This document shows positions 48,276 to 55,838 of a DNA stretch of 64,000 nucleotides, piece by piece. The notes below the pieces were generated by a model. That model was not told where the DNA came from and did not search any database. It was given only the letters and a program-made list of their open reading frames with translations. The position numbers and the translations under genes were made by a program. The stretch covers positions 124,001 to 188,000 of the forward strand of contig PADB01000012.1 of assembly GCA_002700365.1 (NCBI GenBank), in the 5' to 3' direction. Within the stretch, counting starts at the first letter, position 1; each line of letters opens with the position of its first letter. The stretch is from Kordiimonas sp. (GTDB lineage: Bacteria; Pseudomonadota; Alphaproteobacteria; Sphingomonadales; Emcibacteraceae).

Positions 48276-49365
48276 TATGAATATTCTCACGAATGGCAAT
48301 CCATGAAGCAGGCCCGCGCCCAACATCTTTGTCATGAGCGGCAGCGAGTCTGATCTGCTTATCACCCCAGCTATCACACGACTCATATTCAGGGTCATTC
48401 AACATATACTCTGCCGCCAAATCGTATCCAGCGTAAGGCTTGCCCACAATCTCACGCCTATACCGGTGATAAATGTATTTATCGGCCATTGGGGCATCCA
48501 CACGCGGAACCCAATTGTATCCTAAAGCATTATAGCGCAACGGATGAATTGACGCGTAATCACCGTATGTTAATGAATCAATCCCTCTGTCACGCAAGCG
48601 CAAAAACATGGTCCACTCCAACATCGGAAAAATACCATGCCGATCATCGCCATAATTCTTTTGAGCTACCATCTGGGGAAAAGATGAACCGATCGGGACA
48701 TAGGTCTTGGGACTGCCCAAGCCCAAGTTTTCAATCTTGGCAATAATATCCATTACACAGTCGGCAAACCTACCCATCTCTCCATATGGAATAAAGCCTA
48801 CATCAATCATGAGAATGCAGTTTCTGGTATTGTCCAGTGCTTCAAATACAGGCCGGACGAAATCTTCCACATCATCATCGAAAAATTCAAACGCCGATGA
48901 ATCGTCTTCGTCGTGCTCCACACAGCCAATGCGAAGGCACACAGCCCCAAAGTCAGCCTCAAGCTGTCTAGCCTGCTCTGTCAGGTTATCAACAGATGCA
49001 TCTCCATCAAGCAAAAGCGTTGGGATTAAAGAGGCCCAATCATGGGAGACTAAGAAGTTCCGCCAATTCTGATAGCCATCGGTTTCATCGAAAAACTGCT
49101 TGATTTCCTTATTCTGAAATCGCTCTTCGCCAATCAAATCAAGGATAAATGGGCGCTCCCCCATAATATCCTGAATAACCTTCATCCGACGCTCTACTTT
49201 GCTGTCAGGATTGGTGTTTTTGTGGAAACGGCTTTTTGTAAGTTCAAACATTGGACATAGGGCATCTAGCACATCGCCGCTCAAATTGTGCATGCCCTTT
49301 AACTCAGCATCCGATGTTTTCATCACCGGAATATACCGCTGCTGCTCCAATCGCCCCCTGTTCAT
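48241..49365 (-). CDS. Beta-protein family (T4 beta-like) protein
   Basis: The 374 residues begin RYIPVMKTSDAELKGMHNL, the (Y-x-P-x-x-K-x-x-x-x-E-L-x-A/G-L) start of the Beta_protein family named after a bacteriophage T4 protein. Acidic loops (DDDVEDF), ILMIDVGFIPYG and YGDYASIHP fit a TIM-barrel-like family body. The molecular role is unknown; related genes are frequent in accessory regions near HTH or ImmA-type genes. Its ATG directly follows the ImmA stop (TAAATG), so it is the last gene of a three-gene operon. Confidence 0.75.
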   Translation of the reverse strand: MNRGRLEQQRYIPVMKTSDAELKGMHNLSGDVLDALCPMFELTKSRFHKNTNPDSKVERRMKVIQDIMGERPFILDLIGEERFQNKEIKQFFDETDGYQNWRNFLVSHDWASLIPTLLLDGDASVDNLTEQARQLEADFGAVCLRIGCVEHDEDDSSAFEFFDDDVEDFVRPVFEALDNTRNCILMIDVGFIPYGEMGRFADCVMDIIAKIENLGLGSPKTYVPIGSSFPQMVAQKNYGDDRHGIFPMLEWTMFLRLRDRGIDSLTYGDYASIHPLRYNALGYNWVPRVDAPMADKYIYHRYRREIVGKPYAGYDLAAEYMLNDPEYESCDSWGDKQIRLAAAHDKDVGRGPASWIAIRENIHITRRVRLLESL

Positions 49366-49926
49366 TTACAGGCCGTGCCCCGTCATTCCCAAAGTCTTCG
49401 CCCGAATGCGAACTGCCATTGTAGAAACCCCAAAATAAGTCGCTAACTGATCGAATGAATTTTTACCTTCTGCAACTCTATCGCGAAATTCCTGTTCGGG
49501 CATCAGGAATTCAGCCGCAAATTGATTAGCTTGCCATTCATCCGGATCGGATTTCGCATCTGCACGTGTAAACGCATAATTATCATCATATGCCTTGGCC
49601 TTATGACGATGCAGGAAGTAATGCCCCAACTCGTGAGCCATCGTAAATCTCTGCCTGTTTGGGTGATGCAAGCTATTTATGCCGATTACCCAACCTGATC
49701 CCTCTGGATGCAGAAAGCCAGATTGATCATCCCGCATCGGCTTACGTACTAATCGAATTCCCAACCTTTCAATAAATTGCTCTATGTGTCCATCATGATT
49801 TCCGAAGCCCATTTGCTCATATAGATTCTTTGCCTCACTACTGTTGTTTGCTCCTTGGCCAATTTCAACAGTGCGGACGGGCCTTGTGGGTCTGTTTCTC
49901 TTTCTTCTAACGACTGCCATTTTCAT
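49366..49926 (-). CDS. ImmA/IrrE-family zinc metallopeptidase
   Basis: The 186 residues have a basic N-terminus and a gluzincin core: FTMAHELGHYFLHRH with HExxH at His98-His102, and PDEWQANQFAAEFLMPEQEF with the third ligand glutamate at about 130. A helical C-terminus (FDQLATYFGVSTMAVRIRAKTLGM) resembles a small HTH. ImmA-type peptidases cleave repressors in ICEs, and many occur in toxin-antitoxin and defence loci. No XRE partner is present here. The gene overlaps its upstream neighbour by 20 bp and abuts the beta-family gene. Confidence 0.88.
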   Translation of the reverse strand: MKMAVVRRKRNRPTRPVRTVEIGQGANNSSEAKNLYEQMGFGNHDGHIEQFIERLGIRLVRKPMRDDQSGFLHPEGSGWVIGINSLHHPNRQRFTMAHELGHYFLHRHKAKAYDDNYAFTRADAKSDPDEWQANQFAAEFLMPEQEFRDRVAEGKNSFDQLATYFGVSTMAVRIRAKTLGMTGHGL

Positions 49927-50557
49927 CCTCCCCCTTTATATAATCATCATCTGGGGACATTTCAATTTTAACAGGCAAATCCTTATCTTCCTTAAATGCA
50001 TCGAGATGAGCCAAACGGTCTTCTATCAAGTGCAGTCGGTCTTGCAATAGATCAATTTTTGAAAGTGCGTCAGAAAACCTCTCCAACTCTGGAATAAATT
50101 CTAGGCCAAACTCGCTATCAAATGCATTCGATGCCGCTTCGTTAAGGGTTTCAGTATTAACTTTAGCCTTGAAAGCCCTTTCGACTTCCTTTTCAGCCAT
50201 ATCTTCTGCCGCTGCCCTCGATTGGCCGCGAATATACAGATATGCCACCACACCCAATAGAGTGAGCAAGGCTAATTGAATTTGAAACACGTTCGAATAA
50301 AACACGTGCAAGCTATCAAGTAACATTGATGGCGATACGACATCGCCGTTTGCTATCAACAATTCCAGCAGTTCTTCTTCTTCTGCGGTGAGAGGGACAT
50401 TCATCGAACCATCAGTAAAGATCGCACGCTGAGAAAAATGGACATCGTGCATAGTGACTAATGCACCGATACCAAAGACCCCAAAAGCAGCCCCTGCAAA
50501 TATCATCACGCCCCGAACTATATAATCCAGCCCAGCCAAAAAAATTCTTCCGCTCAC
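49907..50557 (-). CDS. Two-TM coiled-coil protein, first gene of the island operon
   Basis: I do not recognise the family. The 216 residues have two hydrophobic segments (about 13-35 and 88-109), an acidic stretch between them (LTAEEEELLELL), then a long charged helical region with heptad-like FSDALSKIDLLQDRLHLIEDRLAHL (about 161-185) and an acidic tail. This predicts a membrane anchor with a cytosolic coiled coil. The 3' end overlaps the ImmA gene by 20 bp. Such two-TM subunits are often the effector in defence systems; that is inference. Confidence 0.65.
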   Translation of the reverse strand: MSGRIFLAGLDYIVRGVMIFAGAAFGVFGIGALVTMHDVHFSQRAIFTDGSMNVPLTAEEEELLELLIANGDVVSPSMLLDSLHVFYSNVFQIQLALLTLLGVVAYLYIRGQSRAAAEDMAEKEVERAFKAKVNTETLNEAASNAFDSEFGLEFIPELERFSDALSKIDLLQDRLHLIEDRLAHLDAFKEDKDLPVKIEMSPDDDYIKGEDENGSR

Positions 50558-51002
50558 GCTTACCCCTTTTCGCTATCCATCAAACGACATCTTAAGCGAA
50601 GTAAAACCCTGAATGGTTGAGTTTCTCAAATTATTCCAAATTTTCAAGAACTTCCTCATCGGTTCATTCTCGAAGTCAAGAAAGCCAGTGCACCAACGGC
50701 CAATACCACTTTGCTTACATCACTAGCGGCCCTTATTTTTGTGATAAATTCCCTGAAAAAGGTGCGGGGAGCGTTTAAAATTCCCTAATGATTTCAATGG
50801 GTCGTTTGCCCCGCACTTTTGTAGTAAGGCATTGTTTTTAAAAGAACCGTTTACTTCCGTAGGGGTCACCAGGCTGGTTTTTTATTGGCCTTTCAATAGC
50901 TTGGTGTATTTGGGTTTTTTGCGCTCTTCCCAACTTACTTTTTTCAGCGTGCCAGTCTTTGAGTGGTTATCTTAATATGGCCTTCCAATAAGCCGATGGG
51001 CA
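50558..51002. other. Intergenic stretch containing the right island end
   Basis: No ORF is convincing. An inverted repeat GTGCGGGG (50762-50769) and CCCCGCAC (50809-50816), flanked by A and T runs, lies 41 bp inside the right attachment repeat (50857-50882). Beyond it the sequence is chromosomal spacer up to the small gene ending at 51003. Confidence 0.6.
50857..50882. repeat. Right attachment repeat (attR-like), 26 bp
   Basis: Copy of 46572-46597 starting CCGTAGGGGTCACCAGG and ending CTGGTTTTT. Only the 3' 15 bases of tRNA-Glu are present, so it is not a second tRNA gene. Confidence 0.9.
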
Positions 51003-51266
51003 TTAATGTTCAGTATTTGCCGTCGTCGCCCGTTCAGCGCGCTGAAGGTGATCCGCTATTTCACCATAAATGCGTCCTTCCAGTGATAATTCCAGAAAAC
51101 GGATATAATCTTCAGGTTTTGAAATAGACTGACGGGCCACGGGGATTACGTCCAACGCACTGGAAGCATCAAGATTATATTTTTGGATCAGGGGAACAAG
51201 CTCGTTACTAATCCGGTCAAGCTCGCTACGGATTTGGGCAATGGAAATATTATCGGACTGTGGCAT
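51003..51266 (-). CDS. Small hypothetical protein
   Basis: An 87-residue, mostly helical, soluble product: MPQSDNISIAQIRSELDRISNEL, then QKYNLDASSALDVIPVARQSISKPEDYIRFLELSLEGRIYGEIADHL and a short tail. I recognise no family. Codon pattern and helix periodicity suggest a real gene. It lies just outside the right island boundary, so it is likely a native neighbour of tRNA-Glu. Confidence 0.5.
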   Translation of the reverse strand: MPQSDNISIAQIRSELDRISNELVPLIQKYNLDASSALDVIPVARQSISKPEDYIRFLELSLEGRIYGEIADHLQRAERATTANTEH

Positions 51267-51413
51267 GACGCGTACTCTTGTGGAAAAATGATGTGACTAT
51301 CATTCTAGCTAAACAGCTTTTTAATAATATTACTATAGAAAAGAAAAGTGAGGCCGTAAGCTATATCGTAGTGTGTTACCCCTGTGGGTGATGCATTTGG
51401 GGGCGGATTGTAA

Positions 51414-53834
51414 GTGCAAGGCGGATTTAATCGTATGAATAAAGTTTCTACGAGTGATATGCCCAGAATCAAGGGGCAGGATAACAGGCGTTTGGACCAT
51501 TCGCTGCGCGCAGATGGACAGAAAGATCAGCAAGAATATCTTCAACAATACCAATTGGAGACATTGTCGCGTTGGTTAGGGCCATCGATAATGATGAATC
51601 TGGTTGGGGCAACGACACTGTCCTGGATCATTCTTGATGCAGTTACACCTCTCTTGGTTATTGGTTGGCTGGGGTCGGTAATATTATCTCTTTTCCTGCG
51701 GTTTGGTGGCGTTTACCTGTCGCAGAAAAAAGAAAATAAAAAAGATGCCGGTTATTGGTTAAACGTACAATTAGCGACGATTGCGTTTAATGGATTGACG
51801 TGGGGGGCATGTGTTCTTTTTGTAATGGAAGGGAGTGCTGCCGGGTTAGAACATTATATTGTCGTGTTTCTGGCGGGTATAACAGCGGGCGTGATTGCAA
51901 CGGCGGGTGCGCATATATGGTCTGCGTTAAGCTTTAATGTATTGGCTGTTGTGCCAGTAGCTTTGTACTATCTGCTGTCCAATGACCATGTGGACGTGGA
52001 TTACGGCTTTGCCATGTTGATTTATCTGGCACTGACAACATACACGGCCCTTGCGCTTTATCGTAATTTTATTGCCACTGCGCAACAACGATTTGAAGCA
52101 AAACGCATTGCGGAAAGTGTAACGCGGCATGCAGAAGAAAATGTGAGAACGTTAGAACAGCTCACGACAATATTAGACCAGATGGAAGTGGGGGTATCCA
52201 TGTATGATGCCGATAGACACCTGGTGACGTGGAACCGTAGTTTCCAAGACTTGTTTAATTTTTCGGACGATCTTTTATACAATAGCCCCACGGCGGAAGA
52301 GATGTTCGCGCAATTCTACCGTCGGCATGGGGATGATGCTACCCATCTGGCCTCGCATTTAGAAGAGTTGAACAGCCATATACAGGCTGCGGAACGTGAC
52401 GGTAGCAGCAAGCAGGAATTCTCCCTCCCGGATGGTAGATTGATGGATTTGACCTGTCATCAATTGGGCGATGGGAGCCTCGTGCAGTGTTATATGGATG
52501 TAACTGACCGTCAGCAGGCCAATAACAGGGCATTAGTGCATATGGCCCAACATGATGCCCTGACAGGCCTGCCTAATCGGATTATGTTCAGGCGTAAGCT
52601 GGAGCGAGGGCTAGATGCAACGTCGGACGGCGACATTCTGGCCGTCATGTTACTGGATCTGGATCATTTTAAGGATGTTAATGACACCCTAGGCCATCCC
52701 ATAGGGGATAGGCTCTTAGGGCAGTTAGGAAATCGACTACGCCGTCTTTTGTCAGAAGGTGATTTCGTTGCGCGTTTTGGTGGTGATGAATTTGCAGTGC
52801 TGATACGTAGTGCAAAAAGTGCAGAAGAGGTAGAGACGTTAGCCACGACACTTGCCGATGAAATATGCCGGTCTGTGCAACTGGGCGAGAATAGTGTCAG
52901 TGTTGATGTGACAATAGGCATTACCATTTATCCCAATGATGCAGGCAATGCCGACCAATTGGTACGTAATGCCGATATTGCCTTAAACAGAGCAAAACGG
53001 GATGGCCGCAACCGGATTGTAATTTTTGATCCGAGCATGCAAGAAGAAGTCGAACACCGGACACTATTACAAAGTGATATCAGGGGTAGTATAGACACAA
53101 ATCAGTTTAAATTACTCTATCAGCCACAGATTGATATACATACGCGTCAAATCACAGGCGTAGAAGCATTGATGCGGTGGGAACATCCAGAGAGAGGACA
53201 AGTCTCCCCGGCGGATTTTGTTCCTATCGCGGAATGGTCAAATCAGATTGTTCCGTTGACCGAACAGCTTTTACCAGAAGCCTGTATCCAGGCCAAAGTC
53301 TGGGAGTCACAAGGACTGCCAGCATTTCAGTTGGCATTTAATTTATCTCCGTTGCATTTTCAGGAACCGGGATTGGTGGATTTTATCCGTAAATGTCTGG
53401 ATGATGCGGACCTGCCCCCTGACAGGCTAGAATTGGAAATTACCGAAGGGGTCGTCATGACAGAAACGGAAGTGGTACTGTCGACCCTAAGTGAGCTTGA
53501 TGCGTTGGGGGTGAAGTTAGCAATCGATGATTTTGGGACCGGCTATTCTTCGATGGCGTATTTAAAGTCTTTGCCGGTAGACAAGCTGAAAATCGATCAG
53601 GCCTTTGTGCGGGACATGACCCATGATAGTGGTATCGCATCTATCGTAGAAGCTGTCGTGAATTTAGGGCATAGCTTTGGTCTGAAAGTGATTGCAGAAG
53701 GTGTCGAGACCGCCGATCAATTAGGACTTTTGTCTATAATGAATTGCGACCAGATTCAGGGTTATTATATCAGTAAGCCATTGAATGTAATGGAGTTAAC
53801 CGAATGGATCAGAGAAAGATACAACCGCATTTGA
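51414..53834 (+). CDS. Membrane GGDEF-EAL protein with PAS domain
   Basis: Cyclic-di-GMP turnover protein of 806 residues. Hydrophobic segments span about 55-220 (five to six TM helices), followed by a PAS domain with QMEVGVSMYDADRHLVTWNRSFQDLFNF. The GGDEF domain has an intact FGGDEFAVL (GGDEF at 456-460), and the EAL domain has intact GVEALMRWEHP (EAL 584-586), ELEITEGV and IDDFGTGYSSM. Both catalytic motifs look active. The start is GTG at 51414, with ATG 51435 as alternative. It may link membrane signals to motility or biofilm. Confidence 0.93.
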   Translation: MQGGFNRMNKVSTSDMPRIKGQDNRRLDHSLRADGQKDQQEYLQQYQLETLSRWLGPSIMMNLVGATTLSWIILDAVTPLLVIGWLGSVILSLFLRFGGVYLSQKKENKKDAGYWLNVQLATIAFNGLTWGACVLFVMEGSAAGLEHYIVVFLAGITAGVIATAGAHIWSALSFNVLAVVPVALYYLLSNDHVDVDYGFAMLIYLALTTYTALALYRNFIATAQQRFEAKRIAESVTRHAEENVRTLEQLTTILDQMEVGVSMYDADRHLVTWNRSFQDLFNFSDDLLYNSPTAEEMFAQFYRRHGDDATHLASHLEELNSHIQAAERDGSSKQEFSLPDGRLMDLTCHQLGDGSLVQCYMDVTDRQQANNRALVHMAQHDALTGLPNRIMFRRKLERGLDATSDGDILAVMLLDLDHFKDVNDTLGHPIGDRLLGQLGNRLRRLLSEGDFVARFGGDEFAVLIRSAKSAEEVETLATTLADEICRSVQLGENSVSVDVTIGITIYPNDAGNADQLVRNADIALNRAKRDGRNRIVIFDPSMQEEVEHRTLLQSDIRGSIDTNQFKLLYQPQIDIHTRQITGVEALMRWEHPERGQVSPADFVPIAEWSNQIVPLTEQLLPEACIQAKVWESQGLPAFQLAFNLSPLHFQEPGLVDFIRKCLDDADLPPDRLELEITEGVVMTETEVVLSTLSELDALGVKLAIDDFGTGYSSMAYLKSLPVDKLKIDQAFVRDMTHDSGIASIVEAVVNLGHSFGLKVIAEGVETADQLGLLSIMNCDQIQGYYISKPLNVMELTEWIRERYNRI

Positions 53835-53861
53835 CGTAAAAAAACCGTCGTCTTAGCGTAA

Positions 53862-53875
53862 CTGATTTATATCAA
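53862..53875 (+). promoter_or_regulatory. FNR/FixK-type box 1 upstream of ompW
   Basis: CTGAT-TTAT-ATCAA matches the TTGAT-N4-ATCAA consensus at nine of ten positions. It lies about 100 bp before the ompW start. Confidence 0.65.
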
Positions 53876-53883
53876 TTCCCTGT

Positions 53884-53897
53884 CTGATCTATATCAA
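53884..53897 (+). promoter_or_regulatory. FNR/FixK-type box 2 upstream of ompW
   Basis: CTGAT-CTAT-ATCAA, nine of ten consensus positions, centred 22 bp (two helical turns) after box 1. Two boxes on the same face suggest oxygen control of ompW; E. coli ompW is a known FNR target. Confidence 0.65.
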
Positions 53898-53969
53898 AGC
53901 TTTTGACTTTTATTGCCGTTATGTTGCCTTCAAATAAAGATTCTACTCCTGAACTAAAGAGGAAGCGAC

Positions 53970-54617
53970 ATGGAAAAGAATACACTTTGTAAACTGGGCC
54001 TTGCGGGGCTGATGGCAGCATCTGTTGCGACGGCATCTACAGATGTAGAAGCGAAGCAGGCAGGTGACCTGTTGGTGCGGGCCCGTGCCATTGTCGTTGC
54101 ACCGGATGAAAGCGGCACAACCCCGCAAATTGGTGGTAATGTCAGCATTGATAACGCCGTTGTACCAGAGTTAGATTTTACATATTTCATTACAGATAAT
54201 ATCGGTGTGGAACTTATTCTTGCTACAGCGAAGCATCATCCAGATGTGAACGGTACGACCCTTGGGGATGTGGATCTAGGCGGTATTTGGTTATTACCAC
54301 CGACACTCACATTACAATATCACTTTAATCCACAAGGCCAGATCAGTCCTTATGTTGGGGCAGGCATCAACTATACTATTTTTTATAGTGCGGACCTGCC
54401 TACAGGGGGCGTAGCAACTGATATTTCCTATGATGATGGCTTTGGTTTTGCCCTGCAAGCTGGTGTTGATTACCAGATTGATGAAAAATGGTCATTGAAT
54501 GTTGATGTTAAAAAATTATGGCTGGGTACTGATGTTAGCGTAAATTCAGGTGGTGTAACATCTGACGTTGATATTGATCCCTGGATCTTTGGTGTGGGCT
54601 TTGGCTACACTTTCTAA
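53970..54617 (+). CDS. ompW: OmpW-family outer-membrane protein
   Basis: Eight-stranded beta-barrel of 215 residues. A signal peptide (about 1-28, ending SVATASTDVEAKQA) is followed by GDLLVRARAIVVAPDE, VPELDFTYFITDNIGVELILATAKH, TLGDVDLGGIWLLPPTLTLQYHF, ISPYVGAGINYTIFY and the C-terminal strand PWIFGVGFGYTF ending in aromatic Phe. These are OmpW hallmarks. AAGAGGAAG is its ribosome binding site. Two FNR-type boxes precede it, and a terminator follows. Confidence 0.95.
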   Translation: MEKNTLCKLGLAGLMAASVATASTDVEAKQAGDLLVRARAIVVAPDESGTTPQIGGNVSIDNAVVPELDFTYFITDNIGVELILATAKHHPDVNGTTLGDVDLGGIWLLPPTLTLQYHFNPQGQISPYVGAGINYTIFYSADLPTGGVATDISYDDGFGFALQAGVDYQIDEKWSLNVDVKKLWLGTDVSVNSGGVTSDVDIDPWIFGVGFGYTF

Positions 54618-54669
54618 GTTGTTGTAATATTGTGCATATAGGCGTCTAAATGACGCATATGCGCCGTAT

Positions 54670-54705
54670 AAAAGCACCTCCTGACATGTTCAGGGGGTGC
54701 TTTTT
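54670..54705 (+). terminator. Terminator after ompW
   Basis: AAAAGCACCTCCTGA, CATG loop, TTCAGGGGGTGCTTTTT: long stem with a single mismatch and five T. Confidence 0.9.
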
Positions 54706-54732
54706 GTTTAAGGAATAGAATGTGAAGTTTTT

Positions 54733-54923
54733 ACGACCAGAAGAATTAGTCTTGTTCTGGAGGCATTTTTTTGCTTAGAATTAGAGCAGGGAGTAATGAT
54801 TGCATGTTGATAATGCTCAGACGGTTACGACTAAACCTAAGTAGGCTACCACGACAGCCTCTCACTCCCGCGCATGAACGTCTTATGCTGAAATGTAACG
54901 CCTCCTTTGTTGGGGCGTTTTTT
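54733..54923 (+). ncRNA. Candidate small RNA locus between ompW and phoH
   Basis: After the ompW terminator lies a stem CCAGAA...TTCTGG (about 54737-54762, ahead of a T7 run), then a gene-less stretch, then a second Rho-independent terminator AACGCC...GGCGTTTTTT (54897-54923). No convincing ORF lies between. Ends of any transcript are unknown. Confidence 0.3.
54897..54923 (+). terminator. Terminator upstream of phoH
   Basis: AACGCC, TCCTTTGTTGG loop, GGCGTTTTTT. It ends a transcript that starts after the ompW terminator or reads through it. Confidence 0.75.
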
Positions 54924-54981
54924 ATTTGGCCTTCTTATTCATCAATAACACTTTTTGCGTCTATCCCAGAAGGAGTCTCTC

Positions 54982-55731
54982 ATGGGAAAAAAGTCTCGCC
55001 GTGCGGCAACCCCTATTTCCGAAAAACAAAAGTTTCACAGCTCTACAATGCGGCCCCTATATAAAGATCAGGCATGGGATCCTTTGGAGACAGAAAACCG
55101 TGAAAAACGTTATCTGCGAAAAGTACGCCCACAAAGTGACAATCAACGGGAATTAATGGAAGCCATAGATAAATATAATTTATGTGTTGCAATTGGCCCT
55201 GCTGGTACAGGAAAGACGTATCTTGCAGTCGCAAAAGCGGTAGAAGCGTTAGAGGCTGGTGATGTAGGGCGCATTTTGCTTTCACGTCCGGCAGTGGAGG
55301 CTGGGGAAAATCTAGGATTTTTGCCTGGTGATTTGGATGAGAAGTTAGCCCCTTATTTGCGGCCGTTATATGATGCCTTGGGGGATAGATTAGGGCTAAA
55401 TAAGCTAAAGAAATATTTGCAGGACGGGACCATTGAAATTGCGCCGGTCGCCTACATGCGTGGGAGGACGTTAAATAATAGTTTTATTGTCGTTGACGAA
55501 GCACAGAACTGTACATATGGACAGTTAAAAATGTTACTGACCCGCCTGGGGTGGAATTCGACTATGGTTTTGACAGGGGACCCTGACCAGAGCGATTTGC
55601 TGAATGGTTTGTCTGGTTTTGGGGATATAGCGTCACGGTTGAGTCAGTTGGATGATGTGCGGGTGGTTTCCCTGGAAGAGCAGGATATTGTGCGGCACCC
55701 GCTGGTTGCCAGCATGTTGACGGTTATCTAA
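54982..55731 (+). CDS. phoH: PhoH-family P-loop ATPase
   Basis: Predicted RNA-associated ATPase of 249 residues. It has GPAGTGKTYLAVAKAVEAL (Walker A, about 71-90), SRPAVEAGENLGFLPGDLDEKLAPYLRPLYDAL, FIVVDEAQNCTYGQLKMLLTRLG (Walker B) and MVLTGDPDQSDL, all typical of PhoH. The ATG at 54982 follows AGAAGGAG at a good distance; a longer frame from 54955 is less likely. The single ATPase domain without a KH or PIN domain marks the short PhoH form. Confidence 0.93.
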   Translation: MGKKSRRAATPISEKQKFHSSTMRPLYKDQAWDPLETENREKRYLRKVRPQSDNQRELMEAIDKYNLCVAIGPAGTGKTYLAVAKAVEALEAGDVGRILLSRPAVEAGENLGFLPGDLDEKLAPYLRPLYDALGDRLGLNKLKKYLQDGTIEIAPVAYMRGRTLNNSFIVVDEAQNCTYGQLKMLLTRLGWNSTMVLTGDPDQSDLLNGLSGFGDIASRLSQLDDVRVVSLEEQDIVRHPLVASMLTVI

Positions 55732-55772
55732 CGTAAGCTGGATACCGTTCACGTTTTGTCGGATTTAGCAAT

Positions 55773-55800
55773 AAAGGCGGCCTGATGTCAGGCCGCCTTT
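55773..55800. terminator. Terminator between convergent phoH and rne
   Basis: AAAGGCGGCCTGA-TG-TCAGGCCGCCTTT: perfect thirteen-pair stem with an AT-rich flank. Confidence 0.85.
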
Positions 55801-55838
55801 ATGTTTTGTTACTTAAGCTATTTAATGTAATCGATAGA

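Larger units (their letters stand above)
46587..50882. mobile_element. Small genomic island integrated at tRNA-Glu, no integrase seen
   Basis: The interval is bounded by a 26-bp direct repeat of the tRNA-Glu 3' end. Inside are five ORFs of accessory type: JAB-like protein, PD-(D/E)XK-like protein, beta-family protein, ImmA/IrrE peptidase and a two-TM protein, plus a DUF5131-like fragment. No tyrosine or serine integrase, transposase or excisionase reading frame is present. It may be an element that lost its integrase or one moved in trans. Neighbouring recJ and the GGDEF-EAL gene are ordinary chromosomal genes. Confidence 0.8.

Noticed and set aside
50857-50882. A second tRNA-Glu gene
   Set aside because: Only the last 15 tRNA bases plus spacer are present; there is no acceptor 5' strand, D arm or anticodon arm.
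54771-55064. ORFs of 97 and 76 codons overlapping the start of phoH
   Set aside because: Their sequence runs through the terminator at 54897-54923 and into phoH in another frame; no family match or ribosome binding site.
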